Positions 1 to 10,145 of a stretch of DNA of 21,691 nucleotides are shown here, piece after piece. Within the stretch, counting starts at the first letter, position 1, and the number at the start of each line of letters is the position of its first letter. The stretch lies in NCBI GenBank assembly GCA_033557675.1, contig JAWQRM010000537.1:1-21691 (forward strand). Direction: 5' to 3'. The position numbers and the translations under genes are program-made. The notes beneath the pieces are model-generated. The model saw nothing but the letters and a program-made list of their open reading frames with translations. It did not search any database and was not told the origin of the DNA. Source of the DNA: Coptodactyla brooksi (taxonomy: Eukaryota; Arthropoda; Insecta; Coleoptera; Scarabaeidae).

Positions 1-500
1 AAATAGCCCCCTAGCACTCTACTTTTTTTACACGAGTAGATGCATAATCCAAATTAAAACAATTTACTATCTTATCTAAAACTTTTTTTCTAGAATGCAT
101 AATTTTGAAGTTATTAGCAAAAATGTATTTTTTTCTACTATTATAATAAGATACACAAGCATGCTTCGAAAGTTTTAGAAACCATAGCAACTGCCAACCG
201 TTGAAATTATTGACAGCCTCGATCTTGTAAGTAATAATAACAATAATAATAATAATCCATTATTTTTGCTCTAGTAGACAACTTTTCTCATTACATTCAC
301 AATAATTTCAACAGTTGTCAGTTGCTACGGTTTCTAAAATTTTCAAAGCACGCTTATGTATCTTATTATAATAGTAAAAAAATACTTTTTTGCTAATAAC
401 TTCAAAACTATGCATTCTAGAAAAAGAGTTTTAGATAGTAAATTGTTTCAACTTGGATTGTGGCTCTAATCGTGTAAAAAAAGTAGGGTGGTGCTATTTG
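1..500. repeat. Foldback (MITE-like) element with ~200 bp inverted arms
   Basis: Positions 1-212 and 300-500 are inverted copies of each other. The left arm passes through TTTTTTTACACGAGTAGA, ACAATTTACTATC, TAGAATGCATA and TATTATAATAAGATACA, and the reverse complement of 300-500 gives the same blocks in the same order with scattered substitutions and a short indel. The 87-base loop holds an imperfect (AAT)n microsatellite at about 232-256. No ORF lies inside, so this is a non-autonomous foldback or MITE-type element. The left end coincides with the window edge, so target-site duplications cannot be checked and the family is not named. Confidence 0.85.
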
Positions 501-1000
501 AAAAAAAAATGTTTTTTTTTGTATTTTAGTGTAGTTCAAATTCGAAAATTATTTTCCGGCACCCTGTATGTACGACCGGTATGAAATTTAGATTTTTACA
601 AAATTCGTTACTTCGGCTATTACCAAAAAAAAACTAGATCAAATTTGATTGAGTTTAATTGTTGATTTCGATTTTTTTAAAAGTGTATTTAAAAGGCTGA
701 ATTTTAGCGAAAAAAGTTAATATCTCGAAAACGATTGCAAAAAAGTTAAACATATCCTGTACAAAAAAGATTTTGAATTTAATACTAAATCAGAAAAAAA
801 TAGAAAAAATGATTATTCCATTTGAAATAAGAAAGTTGCTATCAACTTCCGGTAGAACCGGAAGTACCATCATTTTAAAAATATTTTAAAAAGAGAGCTC
901 ATGTTTACCTAGGCCTATTGCCAAAATTTCAGAAATATATGTTCATTGGTTCTCTATCGTGTGATGTTGTTGGAGCCGTATTGTAGACAAATCCTTTTAT
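501..1000. other. AT-rich TE-derived DNA, no gene
   Basis: No coding region is seen. The block TTTTCCGGCACCCTGTATG (about 553-572) resembles the end of a dispersed insect repeat, and a related CCGACACCCTGTCTG occurs near 11,872. A perfect hairpin lies at 845-865, with arms ACTTCCGGT and ACCGGAAGT and loop AGA. The rest is low-complexity A/T sequence. Confidence 0.5.
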
Positions 1001-1064
1001 GTATCCCCATAGAAAAAATCTGGCTTGTAACAAAGTAAAACTAAGTCACCACTACGCCAAAATT

Positions 1065-1125
1065 TGTAGAGAGGATGCTTGACGCACGTTTCGCTAACCA
1101 AGTTAGCATCATCAGGAGCGATGAA
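1065..1125 (-). ncRNA. Type I hammerhead ribozyme, intact catalytic core
   Basis: Read on the minus strand, all conserved hammerhead parts appear in order. CTGATGA is at 1115-1109. A perfect stem II follows: GCTAAC (1107-1102), loop TTG, GTTAGC (1098-1093). The invariant GAAA is at 1092-1089. CGTGCGTC (1088-1081) then gives a minimal stem III (AC paired with GU across a GUGC loop) ending in the GUC cleavage triplet. Cleavage is predicted between 1081 and 1080. Stem I forms between ATCGCTC upstream and AAGCAT downstream with a bulged C and an A.C closing mismatch, so it is slightly decayed. Very short stem III and an open stem I are known for hammerheads in Penelope-like retroelements and retrozymes. 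Whether it cleaves or is transcribed is not shown. The short ORF across this region (997-1185) is fortuitous. Confidence 0.82.
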
Positions 1126-1198
1126 AAACAAAGACATTGATGTTCTTTTCTGATTCACATGTGGTTTTGTAGCCCTTGTAAACATAACCTCGTTTGCT

Positions 1199-1233
1199 CA
1201 CGAACACAATATCCCTCTGATATTGGGTTCGTG
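1199..1233. repeat. Imperfect hairpin next to the ribozyme
   Basis: The arms read CACGAAC-a-CAATATC and GATATTG-g-GTTCGTG around a CCTCT loop, giving 15-base arms with one mismatch. It lies about 75 bases upstream of the hammerhead on the minus strand and may belong to the same element. Confidence 0.7.
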
Positions 1234-1249
1234 AATATATTCGTTCTAT

Positions 1250-1660
1250 AATTGTCTATTGAACGCGCAAAAAGGTTCCTCAGATTATTATCAATAAATT
1301 TGGAAAGTATTACTCTACGACATTGGAACTAATAGACATTAAAAGCTATTCAAGTAATCGTCATCTTGAAATGCAATTATGTCAGAACTTTTTAGGTTCA
1401 AATATAGATGGCGTTGGTGTTAAAAATGATTATCTAAAATATGTTTATTGCATATGATGGCACGAGAAGTCTGGACTTCTCTAGAATTAGTGGAGTTCAA
1501 AACATTTTGGGACTTTACTACGTACGAGGTTTGAGAAAAAGTGTGAAATTATGATTTTTCTCAAAGATTAGAAGAACAGGTAGTTACTTACAGGTAGCAG
1601 AACCAGGTAGCATAGCTGAATTTTCATATTCGATCGAACCTGACGAGCAATTTATTTATT
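1250..1660. other. Intergenic, no gene seen
   Basis: No ORF or recognised repeat. The only structures are a small hairpin AGAAGTC-tg-GACTTCT at 1465-1480 and three CAGGTAG repeats at about 1578-1613. Confidence 0.5.
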
Positions 1661-1690
1661 TAGCATTAATTATATATAATACTAGATATA

Positions 1691-1718
1691 ATTCTAGATT
1701 TATCATTAAATCTAGAAT
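1691..1718. repeat. Perfect AT hairpin at LINE 3' flank
   Basis: ATTCTAGATTTA (1691-1702), loop TCAT, TAAATCTAGAAT (1707-1718). The arm sequence is repeated directly at about 1742-1757. It lies just beyond the last recognisable LINE codons, so it may belong to the LINE 3' UTR or to its target. Confidence 0.7.
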
Positions 1719-1763
1719 TTATATTTATGATTAATCTAATATATAATTCTAGATTTATTGCAT

Positions 1764-2650
1764 TTTTCAATCTCCTTCTGATCTTGTACTATGCGTATGT
1801 ACTTTATAAACATATTTTAGATTGTAATATAAATATATTGGTACATGTTTATATTTAATTTTATATACTAGATTTAATACATTATATAAATCCCTTTGCT
1901 CATAAAATTTAAGACATTTAACACAGTCCTCGTTTGAGTATAGTCTGCATAGCTCCGCACTCGAGTTTCTGTGTCTTTTGCATTTCATTCTGATTTAGAT
2001 AAAATTGTGGAACAAAAATCAATATGTGGTACGTCGCTAGTTTTATACAATAGTATCTTTACAAATGCACTAAATTTTTTTGAGACTCTATTCAAGAAAT
2101 ATATCTTCTTTGACATTTTTGATCTAATATGATTTGCATGAATTTTTAAATTTAAATTTTCGTCTAATACGGCTCCTAAATATTCAATTTCTATAACTCT
2201 TTCTAGATTTACGCTGTCAATACCAGTATTAATTACATTTTTTACCTATTTCAGTTTATAAGCATTACCTATCACCATATATTTAGGTTTACTAACATTT
2301 AAGCACATACTGTTATCACAAAGCCACTCATTTAAAGACTTTAGGTCTGCATTTAGACATTAGACCACTTTTACAGAATTTTTCCCACTAATATCAGCGT
2401 ATTTAGCATCGTATTATCAGCAAGCATTTGTATCCTGCAGTGCCCGATCGATCCCACAACATCTTTAAGGTGAATAATGAACAACAGGGGGCCTAGTGCT
2501 ATCTCCTGAGGTACACCACTCTCTTTAATTACTTTTCCTGATAATTTATTACTGTATTTAACTTGTTGCATCCTAATTTCTAGATAACCCTTAAACCATT
2601 CCAGCCCCACACCACGCAAACCAATCGTATGAAACTTCCTTATAATTATA
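1764..2650 (-). pseudogene. 5'-truncated, decayed LINE (CR1/Jockey-type) reverse transcriptase
   Basis: The minus strand shows non-LTR reverse-transcriptase landmarks in order. IGLRGVGLEWFKGYL (from about 2649) resembles the usual G-I-R-G-x-x-L-x-W-F-x-S-Y-L motif. GVPQEIALGPLLF (2517-2479) corresponds to GVPQGSxLGPLLF. LADNT (2424-2410) stands where the catalytic FADDT belongs, so the second catalytic Asp is Asn. After a frameshift come LNADLKSLNEWL (about 2355-2320), a C-terminal stretch with EYLGAVLDENLNL (about 2195-2155), and, in a third frame (1988-1767), a tail with KHVPIYLYYNL and HTHSTRS, like the H-x-YNTRS ending of this family. Frame changes, stops and the lost Asp make it inactive. 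The endonuclease and N-terminal part of the RT are missing, typical of 5' truncation. The first ~15 codons of the open frame ending at 2694 are mariner DNA read in another frame, not LINE. Confidence 0.85.
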
Positions 2651-2870
2651 TTGGGTCTTAGTTTTGACGTCATATCCACACACCTATGTTTCATCGCCAG
2701 CTATGACCCATTAGAGGAGCTTTGCAGATTTTGCAAAAAATTTTGCTGTCACATATTTCATGTCCAAAACATCCGGAAGAACTGCTTGGTATGAGCTGAA
2801 TGAAAACATCCTGAAAACGCTTGTGCCACTTGTGAATGTAAGAGTCTAGTCTAGTTTCTCAGACTAGTTG
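2648..2870 (-). pseudogene. mariner (Tc1/mariner superfamily) transposase fragment
   Basis: Minus-strand translation with two frames gives a stretch ending in LLHSQVAQ, then FSFSSYQAVLPDVLDMKYV, TAKFFAKSAKLL, a stop, VIAGDET, a stop, VCGYDVKTKTQ. This matches, in order, the mariner pattern of an RLTIRE-like helix, the SFGS-x-Q-x-IL-x-DVLGM segment, the AAKFVPKLL block and the ITGDETWVYGYD-x-ETK block, which includes the first catalytic Asp region. At least two internal stops and one frameshift are present, so it is dead. The 3' two-thirds of the transposase is absent. The sequence switches to LINE at about 2650, so the two elements abut or one inserted into the other. Mariner sequence was not found on the far side of the LINE. 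Confidence 0.75.
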
Positions 2871-3039
2871 TAGTAGTGAAAAAGTAGTAAAATCTAACAC
2901 AAATTCTTTGTTCAATTGTGTCTGTTGGACACAATTGGACAGTAGATTACCAAGCAAGGCAAAGCAGGCTAAAAGCTGTTATTCTGTTCAAGTTCAATGT
3001 GCATTAAGAATTGACCTTCATGTATTTTGAACTACCACG

Positions 3040-5625
3040 AAGCACCCTTATTACTCAACGAATTCTCTCCAAATAAACCACAAATTTCCAGCTATGTGAG
3101 AAGTATCGTGTTCAAAAAAGATCAACAATTCATGCAATTCTTTTGAAAAATTTCCAATAACTAGTTTGAAAGATGCAGTATAGAATGTAAAGCATATTTT
3201 TAGTAAAAGCTTGTGATCAAGTCTGATCACGAATTTCCCAAAAACTGTTCGGTGAATTTTCATCATTTCTTATAGAACGTTTTATCGATTCCATAGTTAT
3301 TTCGTCGAAAGTTCCTAGAATTTGCAGTAACTAGTTTGAAAGATACAGGATAAGATAGAAAGCATATTTTAGTAAAAGTTTCTGACCAACGTTGATTACA
3401 AATTTCTCAAAAACTCTTCAATGAATTTCTGTAATTTTATGTATTGTTATTCAACGAACGTTCTCCGGATAAACCACCAATTTCCAACTGAACTAACAAC
3501 TTTTAGCGTAAAAGATTCAACTTTTGAAGGATGATCTGGTCGTCCTTTTATGAAAACCGAAGAATTTTAGTGAAAATTTAGTTTGCGTTACGGTACCAAG
3601 CGCCTCAGGTATTTCTTTTACTATAATTGATGTTATGTTATGTACGGTGTTTTACTAGTACTAAATGAAGTTTCTATCAGTGATCCTTCCATAGGTTACA
3701 TGTTATATGTTATTTGAATGTTATGGTAATTACATAGCATTTGTGCAAGGTTGAATTAACACACAGATTCTGCATAAAATACGATTAAAACAATATATCA
3801 TTAAGTCTTATAATATTGCTTGTTATAACATTTAGATCCAATACAATTTGCCTCTTTTTCATAGCTTTTGTAAGAAGCTGTACCAATTTTTTATTTACAT
3901 CTGCGGAAAATTTCCAAAAACTAGTTTTAATGGTATAGTACAAAATTTATTTAATGAAAATTTGCGATCAATTTTTCAAACACTTTTCCATAACTTTTCA
4001 TTAATTTTATAAGAAGTTTTACCAATTCTGTATTAACACTTCCAGAAAATACAGAAGATTTTCACTATTTCGAAAGATACAGGATAAAACATAAAGCATA
4101 TTTTTAGTAAAAGTTTGTGATCAATTCTAATTATTTATTTCTCAAAAACTATTCGGTGAATTTCCATGATTTTTTGTAAAAACTTTAATCAATTATTTGT
4201 TTACATTTGCAGAAAATTTGAAGTATTTCCAGAAACTAGTTTGAAAGGTGCAGTACAAAATATAATAATATTTTTAATAAAAGTTAGTGGTCAAGTCTGA
4301 CTATGATTTTCTCAAAAACTATTGGGTAAGCTTCCATGATTTTCTGCAGAATATTTTACCGATTCTTTATTTATATTTGCTGAAAATTGGGGGAATTTCC
4401 AATAACTAGTCTGAAAGATACAGGATAAAATGTAAATCATATTTGCAGTAAAAGTTTGTAATCAATTCTGATTATTCTTTATTTGTATTTGCAGAAAAAT
4501 TTTATAGTTTCCAGGAACTAGTTTGAAAGATACTGTATAACATATAACAATATTTTATTTTAAAAGTTTGTGATCAACTTTGATTACGAATTTCTCAAAA
4601 ACTATTGTGATAACTTTTCATAGCTTTTGTAAGAAGCTGTACCAATTTTTTATTTACATCTGCGGAAAATTTTCAGAAACTACTTTTAAAGGCACCGTAC
4701 AAAATATAAAAATGTTTTTAGTGAAGGTTTGCGATCAATTTTTCAAACACTTTTCTATAAATTTTCATTAATTTTATAAGAAGTTTTACCAATCTGTATT
4801 CAGTGCATTCTGTATTTTGAAACATACAGGATAAAATGTAAAGCAATTATAATCAAAATTGATTACGAATTTCTCCAAATCTCTTCAATGAATTTTTATG
4901 AATTTATTATTTAACGAATATTCTCCAGATAAACCACAAACTTCCAACTATGTGAGAAGTATCCAAATGTGTAACAACTTTTAACGTAAAAGACTCGACT
5001 TTTGAAGGATGTTCTGGTCGTCCTTTTATGAAAATCGAAGATCAAAAATTCACGCAATTCTTCAAAAAAGGTATACAATTTTCATCCATACAAGGTGCAG
5101 ACTCGCGAAGAACTTTGGTGAAAATTTAGTTTGCGCTGTCAGGTATTTCTTTTAGTATATTTGATGTTTATTCTTGACGGTGTTTTACCACTATTTTACT
5201 CGATGAAGGTTTTACTGGTGATGCTTCCAGAGGTTACATGTTATGTGTTATTTGCATGTTATAGTAATTACATGGCATTTGTGCAAGGTTTTCCAAAAAA
5301 CATAATCGTTTCTCTTCTGCCAACTATGAGAATCATTGCTTTTTTGAATGCATCGGATATTCCTTATTCAACAAATTTATGGCGGTAGTTTCTATGCCAA
5401 TTTGAACTTAGCCATGATGGGAATAGCCCTTCGTTGAAGGAAAAAATGTGATGTCTGCAGGAAATATGTCGTCAATTCAAAATTGCATAAGGTATGGTAT
5501 GCAATGGACATATGCAAAGCAGATACTTTTACCTGTAATCGCAATAGTAGTGTTTTTGAGAAAATCTCCACATGCATTCCAAATTAGTTTAGAGTCCAAT
5601 GTGACCAATAGAAAACTGATAAATA
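3040..5625 (+). repeat. Left arm of large inverted repeat (degenerate ~168 bp tandem array plus module)
   Basis: The CTAGTTTGAAAGATACAGGA-type box recurs at about 3161, 3331, 3921, 4068, 4236, 4406, 4518 and 4680, giving spacings near 147-170 bases with one short 112-base unit. Each full unit also holds TTTTTAGTAAAAGTTTGTGATCA, a TTTCTCAAAAACTATT box and a TGAATTTCCATGATTTT box. A second, unrelated ~450 bp module, marked by CTGGTCGTCCTTTTATGAAA and GGTTACATGTTAT, occurs at about 3430-3850 and 4910-5310, with a partial copy at about 3050-3130. The inner tail (5390-5625) contains GATGTCTGCAGGAAATATGT and AGTCCAATGTGACCAATAG. Everything from about 3900 inward reappears in inverted order at 6975-8860. 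Short ORFs in the array are incidental. Confidence 0.9.
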
Positions 5626-5744
5626 AATTCGTCTGGAATAAATTTAGAGTCAATTCTGTCCAATTACGTCCCAAAATTGATTCGAGACCAAGGAGGATAC
5701 AGAATCCAACTAAGTTATCAAAAAGAATCAAATTCAGGGTAATA
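5626..5744. other. Inner spacer flank
   Basis: Sequence between the left arm and the GC-rich island. I see no inverted counterpart in the right arm and no gene. Confidence 0.4.
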
Positions 5745-6330
5745 CAACCATCCTCACCCCCACCCCTTACTGTTCTCCACCAAACTACCCTCGCTCTCGC
5801 CCATCTCTAATCCCCTTTCGATTTTTGCGCACCTTGGTCTCGGTTAGTCCCTGAAAAGTATACTATGCGAACAAAGGAGCACCGTGTGTTGCCTAAATTA
5901 GAGCCGGCTCTGAATATTCGGCAAAGCGGGAGCGTAGGAGGCGCCCCCCTCTCGGCCCCCTCTTCGCCGGCAGGAACTCTCCTGCTCGGTGCTCGGCCCT
6001 CAGACTGCGGAGCCTCACATTATACATACATAGCTCTGGGGCGGGTGTAGTTAAGTTTGCGGTCTGCAGGGGCGGCTCGAGGGACGGGCGAGGTGGGAGC
6101 AGCGGCACGAACTTTACTCGAAATTAATTTAGGTCCAAACTACTCTATGCGCGCGGCGGCGGCCATCTTGGATGCGTGCGGTGGCGCCCCCAACCTCCAT
6201 CCGTTGCCGCCACCGCCGGCGGCATGTGTGAGCTGCAATTTAATTACGAGTCCTCTTGTTAAATTAAAGGGGCAGAACTGGGCCCGCTGCCATTATGTCA
6301 CTCCTTTGATAGAATTAGTCTAATTAGTCC
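5745..6330. promoter_or_regulatory. GC-rich, CpG-bearing island in the spacer; possible promoter or conserved noncoding element
   Basis: This block is sharply richer in G and C than its flanks and keeps many CpGs. It contains a YY1/Pho-like GCCATCTTG within GCGGCGGCCATCTTGG (about 6155-6171), homeodomain-type TAATTA cores at 6241-6246 and 6321-6326, and AATTAATTT near 6120. ORFs exist on both strands (61-88 codons) but overlap, mostly use non-ATG starts and resemble no protein I know, so I treat them as composition artefacts. A GGAG/GTAAAT match to a 5' splice site lies at about 6459 on the plus strand, compatible with a short noncoding first exon, but nothing proves transcription. It could equally be a captured piece of host sequence between repeat arms. 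Confidence 0.35.
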
Positions 6331-6345
6331 TCGAATACATTTGTT

Positions 6346-6576
6346 TCAATTATGCCAGAGACAGGTGGAGAGGCGTCCGTTCCCAAATGAGATCGGATGG
6401 GAAGAGGAGTAAGCTCGAAGGACCCCTTTGCCATTTAGTGGTTTGAAGATTTTCGGAGGTAAATCTAATATATAAGGTGCCTGTCCAATATGTAGCACTT
6501 TACAAAGGAAACTGGATGCTGCAAGCAGAGCACAGAACAATAAGAGAGCTCTAATATAGCAGGAATGTCTAGACAT
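6346..6576 (-). CDS. Weak candidate: 76-codon ORF with signal-peptide-like start
   Basis: An ATG-initiated minus-strand ORF of 76 codons. The N terminus has a short basic segment (RHSCYIR) followed by a hydrophobic run (ALLLFCALLAASSFL), which resembles a signal peptide or membrane anchor. The remainder (ILDLPPKIFKPLNG and on) matches nothing I recognise. It sits immediately beside the GC-rich island. Chance is a real possibility at this length in a gene-poor window, and no promoter, splice or homology evidence backs it. Listed so that it can be tested, not as a confirmed gene. Confidence 0.15.
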   Translation of the reverse strand: MSRHSCYIRALLLFCALLAASSFLCKVLHIGQAPYILDLPPKIFKPLNGKGVLRAYSSSHPISFGNGRLSTCLWHN

Positions 6577-6924
6577 ATTCTAGAGATAATTTGGTAAAAT
6601 ACCGCAAACGCTTTCATGCAGATATATTGTTACCTTCTAGGACTATTTCATCTACCGCCACATGTTAATGGTTTTAACGATATAACATTAATAAATAATA
6701 TAGCAATACATTGATAATCATGTTTTTGTTTCTAGCACAAGCACACCCTATTAATTGCTTTGCAGGAAACATTGTCTGAAAGATACATGATAAAATGGGA
6801 AGCATGTTTTTAGTAAAAGTTTATGATCAAAATTGATTACGAAATTTTCAAAAACCCTTCGATAAATTTTTATAATTTCTTATGGAAAGTTTTTTCAGTT
6901 CTTTAGAGCTTCTGACGTGGTCGA

Positions 6925-6958
6925 TTTCGAAAACAATCTGATCAGATTGTTTTCGAAA
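6925..6958. repeat. Perfect 34-bp palindrome without spacer
   Basis: The left half is TTTCGAAAACAATCTGA, and the right half is its exact reverse complement with no loop. It lies 17 bases before the right arm begins at about 6975. The pairing stops exactly at 6924/6959 (A opposite A). Confidence 0.95.
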
Positions 6959-6974
6959 AAAAAAAGTCTAAACG

Positions 6975-9900
6975 ATTCATGTCCATTGCATAACATGTGT
7001 TGTACAATTTTGAACTAAGAACACGTTTCCTGCAGACATCACATTTTCTCCTTGCAGCGAAAGGCTATTCCCATCATGACAAAGGGTAATAATTTCATTT
7101 AAAGGTAATAATTTCACAATTATTTTAGCCAACATTCAAAAGATATTCATCAGTTTTCTATTGGTCACATTGGACTCTAAACAAATTAGAATTGAGAACA
7201 TGTTTCTCACAGACATCACGTTTTTTTCTTGCAACGAAAGGCTATTCCCACCATGGATAAGTCTAAATTGGCACAGAAACTACTACCATAATTTTGTAGA
7301 ATATGGAACATCCGATATATTCAAATAAGCAAAATAGTTACAATCGAATTCTTTTAGACCAACTGAAGGTCAAAAGGAGCCAAATTATATTGGATTTCAA
7401 AGTTATAACAAGCACTATTATAAGACTTAATCATGCATTGTTTAAATCATATTTTTTGGAAAACCTTGCACAAATGCCATGTAATTACTATAACATGCAA
7501 GTAACATATAACATGTAACCTCTGGAAGCATCACCAATAAAACCTTCATTCAGTAAAATAGTGGTAAAACACCGTCAATAATAAACATCAAATATATTAA
7601 AAGAAATACCTGACAGCGGAAACTAAACTTTCACCAAAGTTCTTCGCAAATCTGCACCTTGTATGGGTGAAACTTATATACCTTTTTTGAAGAATTCGGT
7701 GAATTTTTGATCTTCGGTTTTCATAAAAGGACGACCAGAACATCCTTCAAAAGTCAAGTCTTTTACGCTAAAAGTTGTTACACATTTGGATACTTCTCAC
7801 ATAGTTGGAAGTTTGTGGTTTATCTGGAGAATATTTGTTAAATAATAAATTCATAAAAATTCATTGAAGAGATTTGGAGAAATTCGTAATCAATTTTGAT
7901 TACAATTGCTTTACATCTTATCCTGTATGTTTCAAGATAGTCACTGAAAATCTTCCATATTTTCCGCAAATGTCAATACAGATTTAGTAAAACTTCTTAT
8001 AAAATTAATGAAAATTTATGGAAAAGTGTTTGAAAAATTGATCACAAACTTTCATTAAAAGCATTTTTATATGTTGTACGGTACCTTTAAAACTAGTTTC
8101 TGAAAATTTTCCGCAGATGTTAATAAAAAATTGGTACAGCTTCTTACAAAAGCTATGAAAAGTTATCGTAATAGTTTTTGAGAAATTCGAAATCAAAGTT
8201 GCAAATGACAAACTTTAAAAATAAAATATTGGTATATATTATACAGTATATTTCAAACTAGTTCCTGGAAACCATAAAATTTTTCTGCAAATACAAATAA
8301 AGAATAATCAGAATTGATTACAAACTTTTACTACAAATATAATTTACGTTTTATCTTGTATCTTTCAAACTAGTTATTAGAAATTCCCCCAATCTTCAGG
8401 AAATATAAATAAGGAATCGGTAAAATATCCTACAGAAAATCATGGAAACTTACCAAATAGTTTTTGAGAAAATCATAATCAGATTTCATCACGAATTTTT
8501 ATTAAAAATATTATTATATTTTGTACTGCATCTTTCAAACTAGTTTCTCGAAATACTAAAAATTTTCTGCGAATGTAAATGAAGAATTGGTTAAAATTCT
8601 TACAAAAAATCATGGATATTCACTGAATAGTTTTTGAGAAATATATAATCAGAATTGATCAGAAACTTTTACTAAAAATCTGCTTTATATTTTATCCTGA
8701 ATCTTTCAAACTAGTTACTGAGATTTTCTAAAACTTCCGCAAAAGAAGTTAAGGACAGTTTTCGAGAAACTTGTAAACAAAATTGATCATAAACTTTTAC
8801 TAAAAATATTGTTATATTTTATGCTGTATCTTTCAAATTAGCCACTGGAAAATTTTCATACTTTCTACAAATGTCAATACAAAATTGGTAAAACTTCTTT
8901 TAAAAATTTTGAAAATTTATCGAAAAGTTTTTGAAAAATTGATAATCAAAACTGATTATCGAACTTTCACTAAAGATATTTTTATATTTTGTACTGAATC
9001 TTTAAAACTAGCTTCTGAAAATTTTCCGCAGATGTAAAGAAAAAATTAGTAAAGCTTCATACAAAAGTTATGAAAATTTATCGCTATGGTTTTTAAGAAA
9101 TTCGTAATCGACGTTGATCACAAACTTTTAAAATAAAATATTGTTATATTTTATAATGTATCTCCCAAAATAGTTCCTGGAAATTATAAAATTTTTCTGC
9201 AAACATAAATAAAAAATAATCAGAATTGATTACAAACTTTTACTAGAATTATGATTTACATTTTATCTTGTATCTTTCAAACAAGTTATTGGAAATTCTC
9301 CCAATTTTTTGCAAATATAAATAAGGAATCGGTAAAATATCCTACAGAAAATCATGGAAGCTTACCAAATAGTTTTTGAGAAAATCAATTTTTGTACCGT
9401 ATCTTTCAACGTTTATATGTTTTCTATCACCCCTTACATTTTTGTGCATCAGTTTCAAAACAACCTGTATTTTGTACTATACCTTACAAACCAGTATCTG
9501 AAGATTTTCAAAATTTTCCTCAAATCTAAAGAAAGAACTTTTGGTAAAATCTCTTACCAAAAATTATGAGAATTCACCGAACAGTTTGTGAGATATTCGT
9601 AATCAGAATTGATCAGAATTTTTTACCAAAAAAGTGCTTTATATTTTATCTTGTATCTTTCAAACTAGATACTGAAGATTTTCCAAATTTTCCGCAAGGG
9701 TAACTAAGGAATTTATAAAACGTTCTACAAAAAATAATGACAATTCACCGAGCACTTTTTGAAAAAAATTTCAACAAATGTAACTAAAGAATTGATAAAT
9801 TCATAAAAATTCATAAATATCTTTCAAACTAGTCTTTAGAAATTCTCCATATTATCTAAATGTAGATGAAGAATTGGTAAAACTTTTTGCAAAAAATCAT

Positions 9901-10145
9901 AAACGTTCATCGAATTGCTTTTGAGAAATTCGTAATCAGATTTGCTCACAAACTTTTACTAAAAATATTGTTATATTTTGTGCTGTATCTTTCACATTAA
10001 TTTCTACAAATTCTGCAAATTTTTCACAAATATAGAGAAAGAATTAGTAAAACTTTTTACAAAAAACCATGAAAATGCACTCAACAGTTTTTGAGAAATT
10101 CGTAATACTGTATCTTTCAAAATAGTTACTGGATATTCCAAAACT
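6975..10145 (-). repeat. Right arm of large inverted repeat (same ~168 bp tandem array, opposite orientation)
   Basis: This is the inverted counterpart of the 3040-5625 arm. The reversed box TCTTTCAAACTAGTT recurs at about 8096, 8258, 8370, 8540, 8711, 8840, 9008, 9171, 9281, 9490, 9666, 9829, 9996 and 10121. Matching boxes in the two arms have near-constant coordinate sums (4680+8096, 4406+8370 and 4236+8540 all equal 12,776), so the arms are collinear about a centre near 6,388. Sequence around 8000-8200 against 4575-4790 is roughly 90% identical by eye. The ~450 bp module is at about 7370-7870. A higher-order repeat of ~912 bases is visible: 8096, 8258 and 8370 recur at 9008, 9171 and 9281. 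The inner end is rearranged, with two copies of the CTGCAGACATCAC segment (7040-7085 and 7195-7260). The array beyond about 8,900 is longer than in the left arm. Confidence 0.9.

Noticed and set aside
997..1185. 62-codon minus-strand ORF
   Set aside because: It runs straight through the hammerhead ribozyme, so it is explained by the RNA structure rather than by protein coding.
5131..5810. ORFs of 85 and 120 codons on the plus strand
   Set aside because: They lie in the left arm of the inverted repeat and its inner flank, overlap opposite-strand ORFs, and their repeat counterparts in the right arm do not keep the frame.
5865..6323. ORFs of 61-88 codons on both strands in the GC-rich island
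   Set aside because: Overlapping frames on opposite strands, mostly without ATG, Ala/Pro/Gly-rich translations and no recognised domain; typical of GC-rich noncoding DNA.
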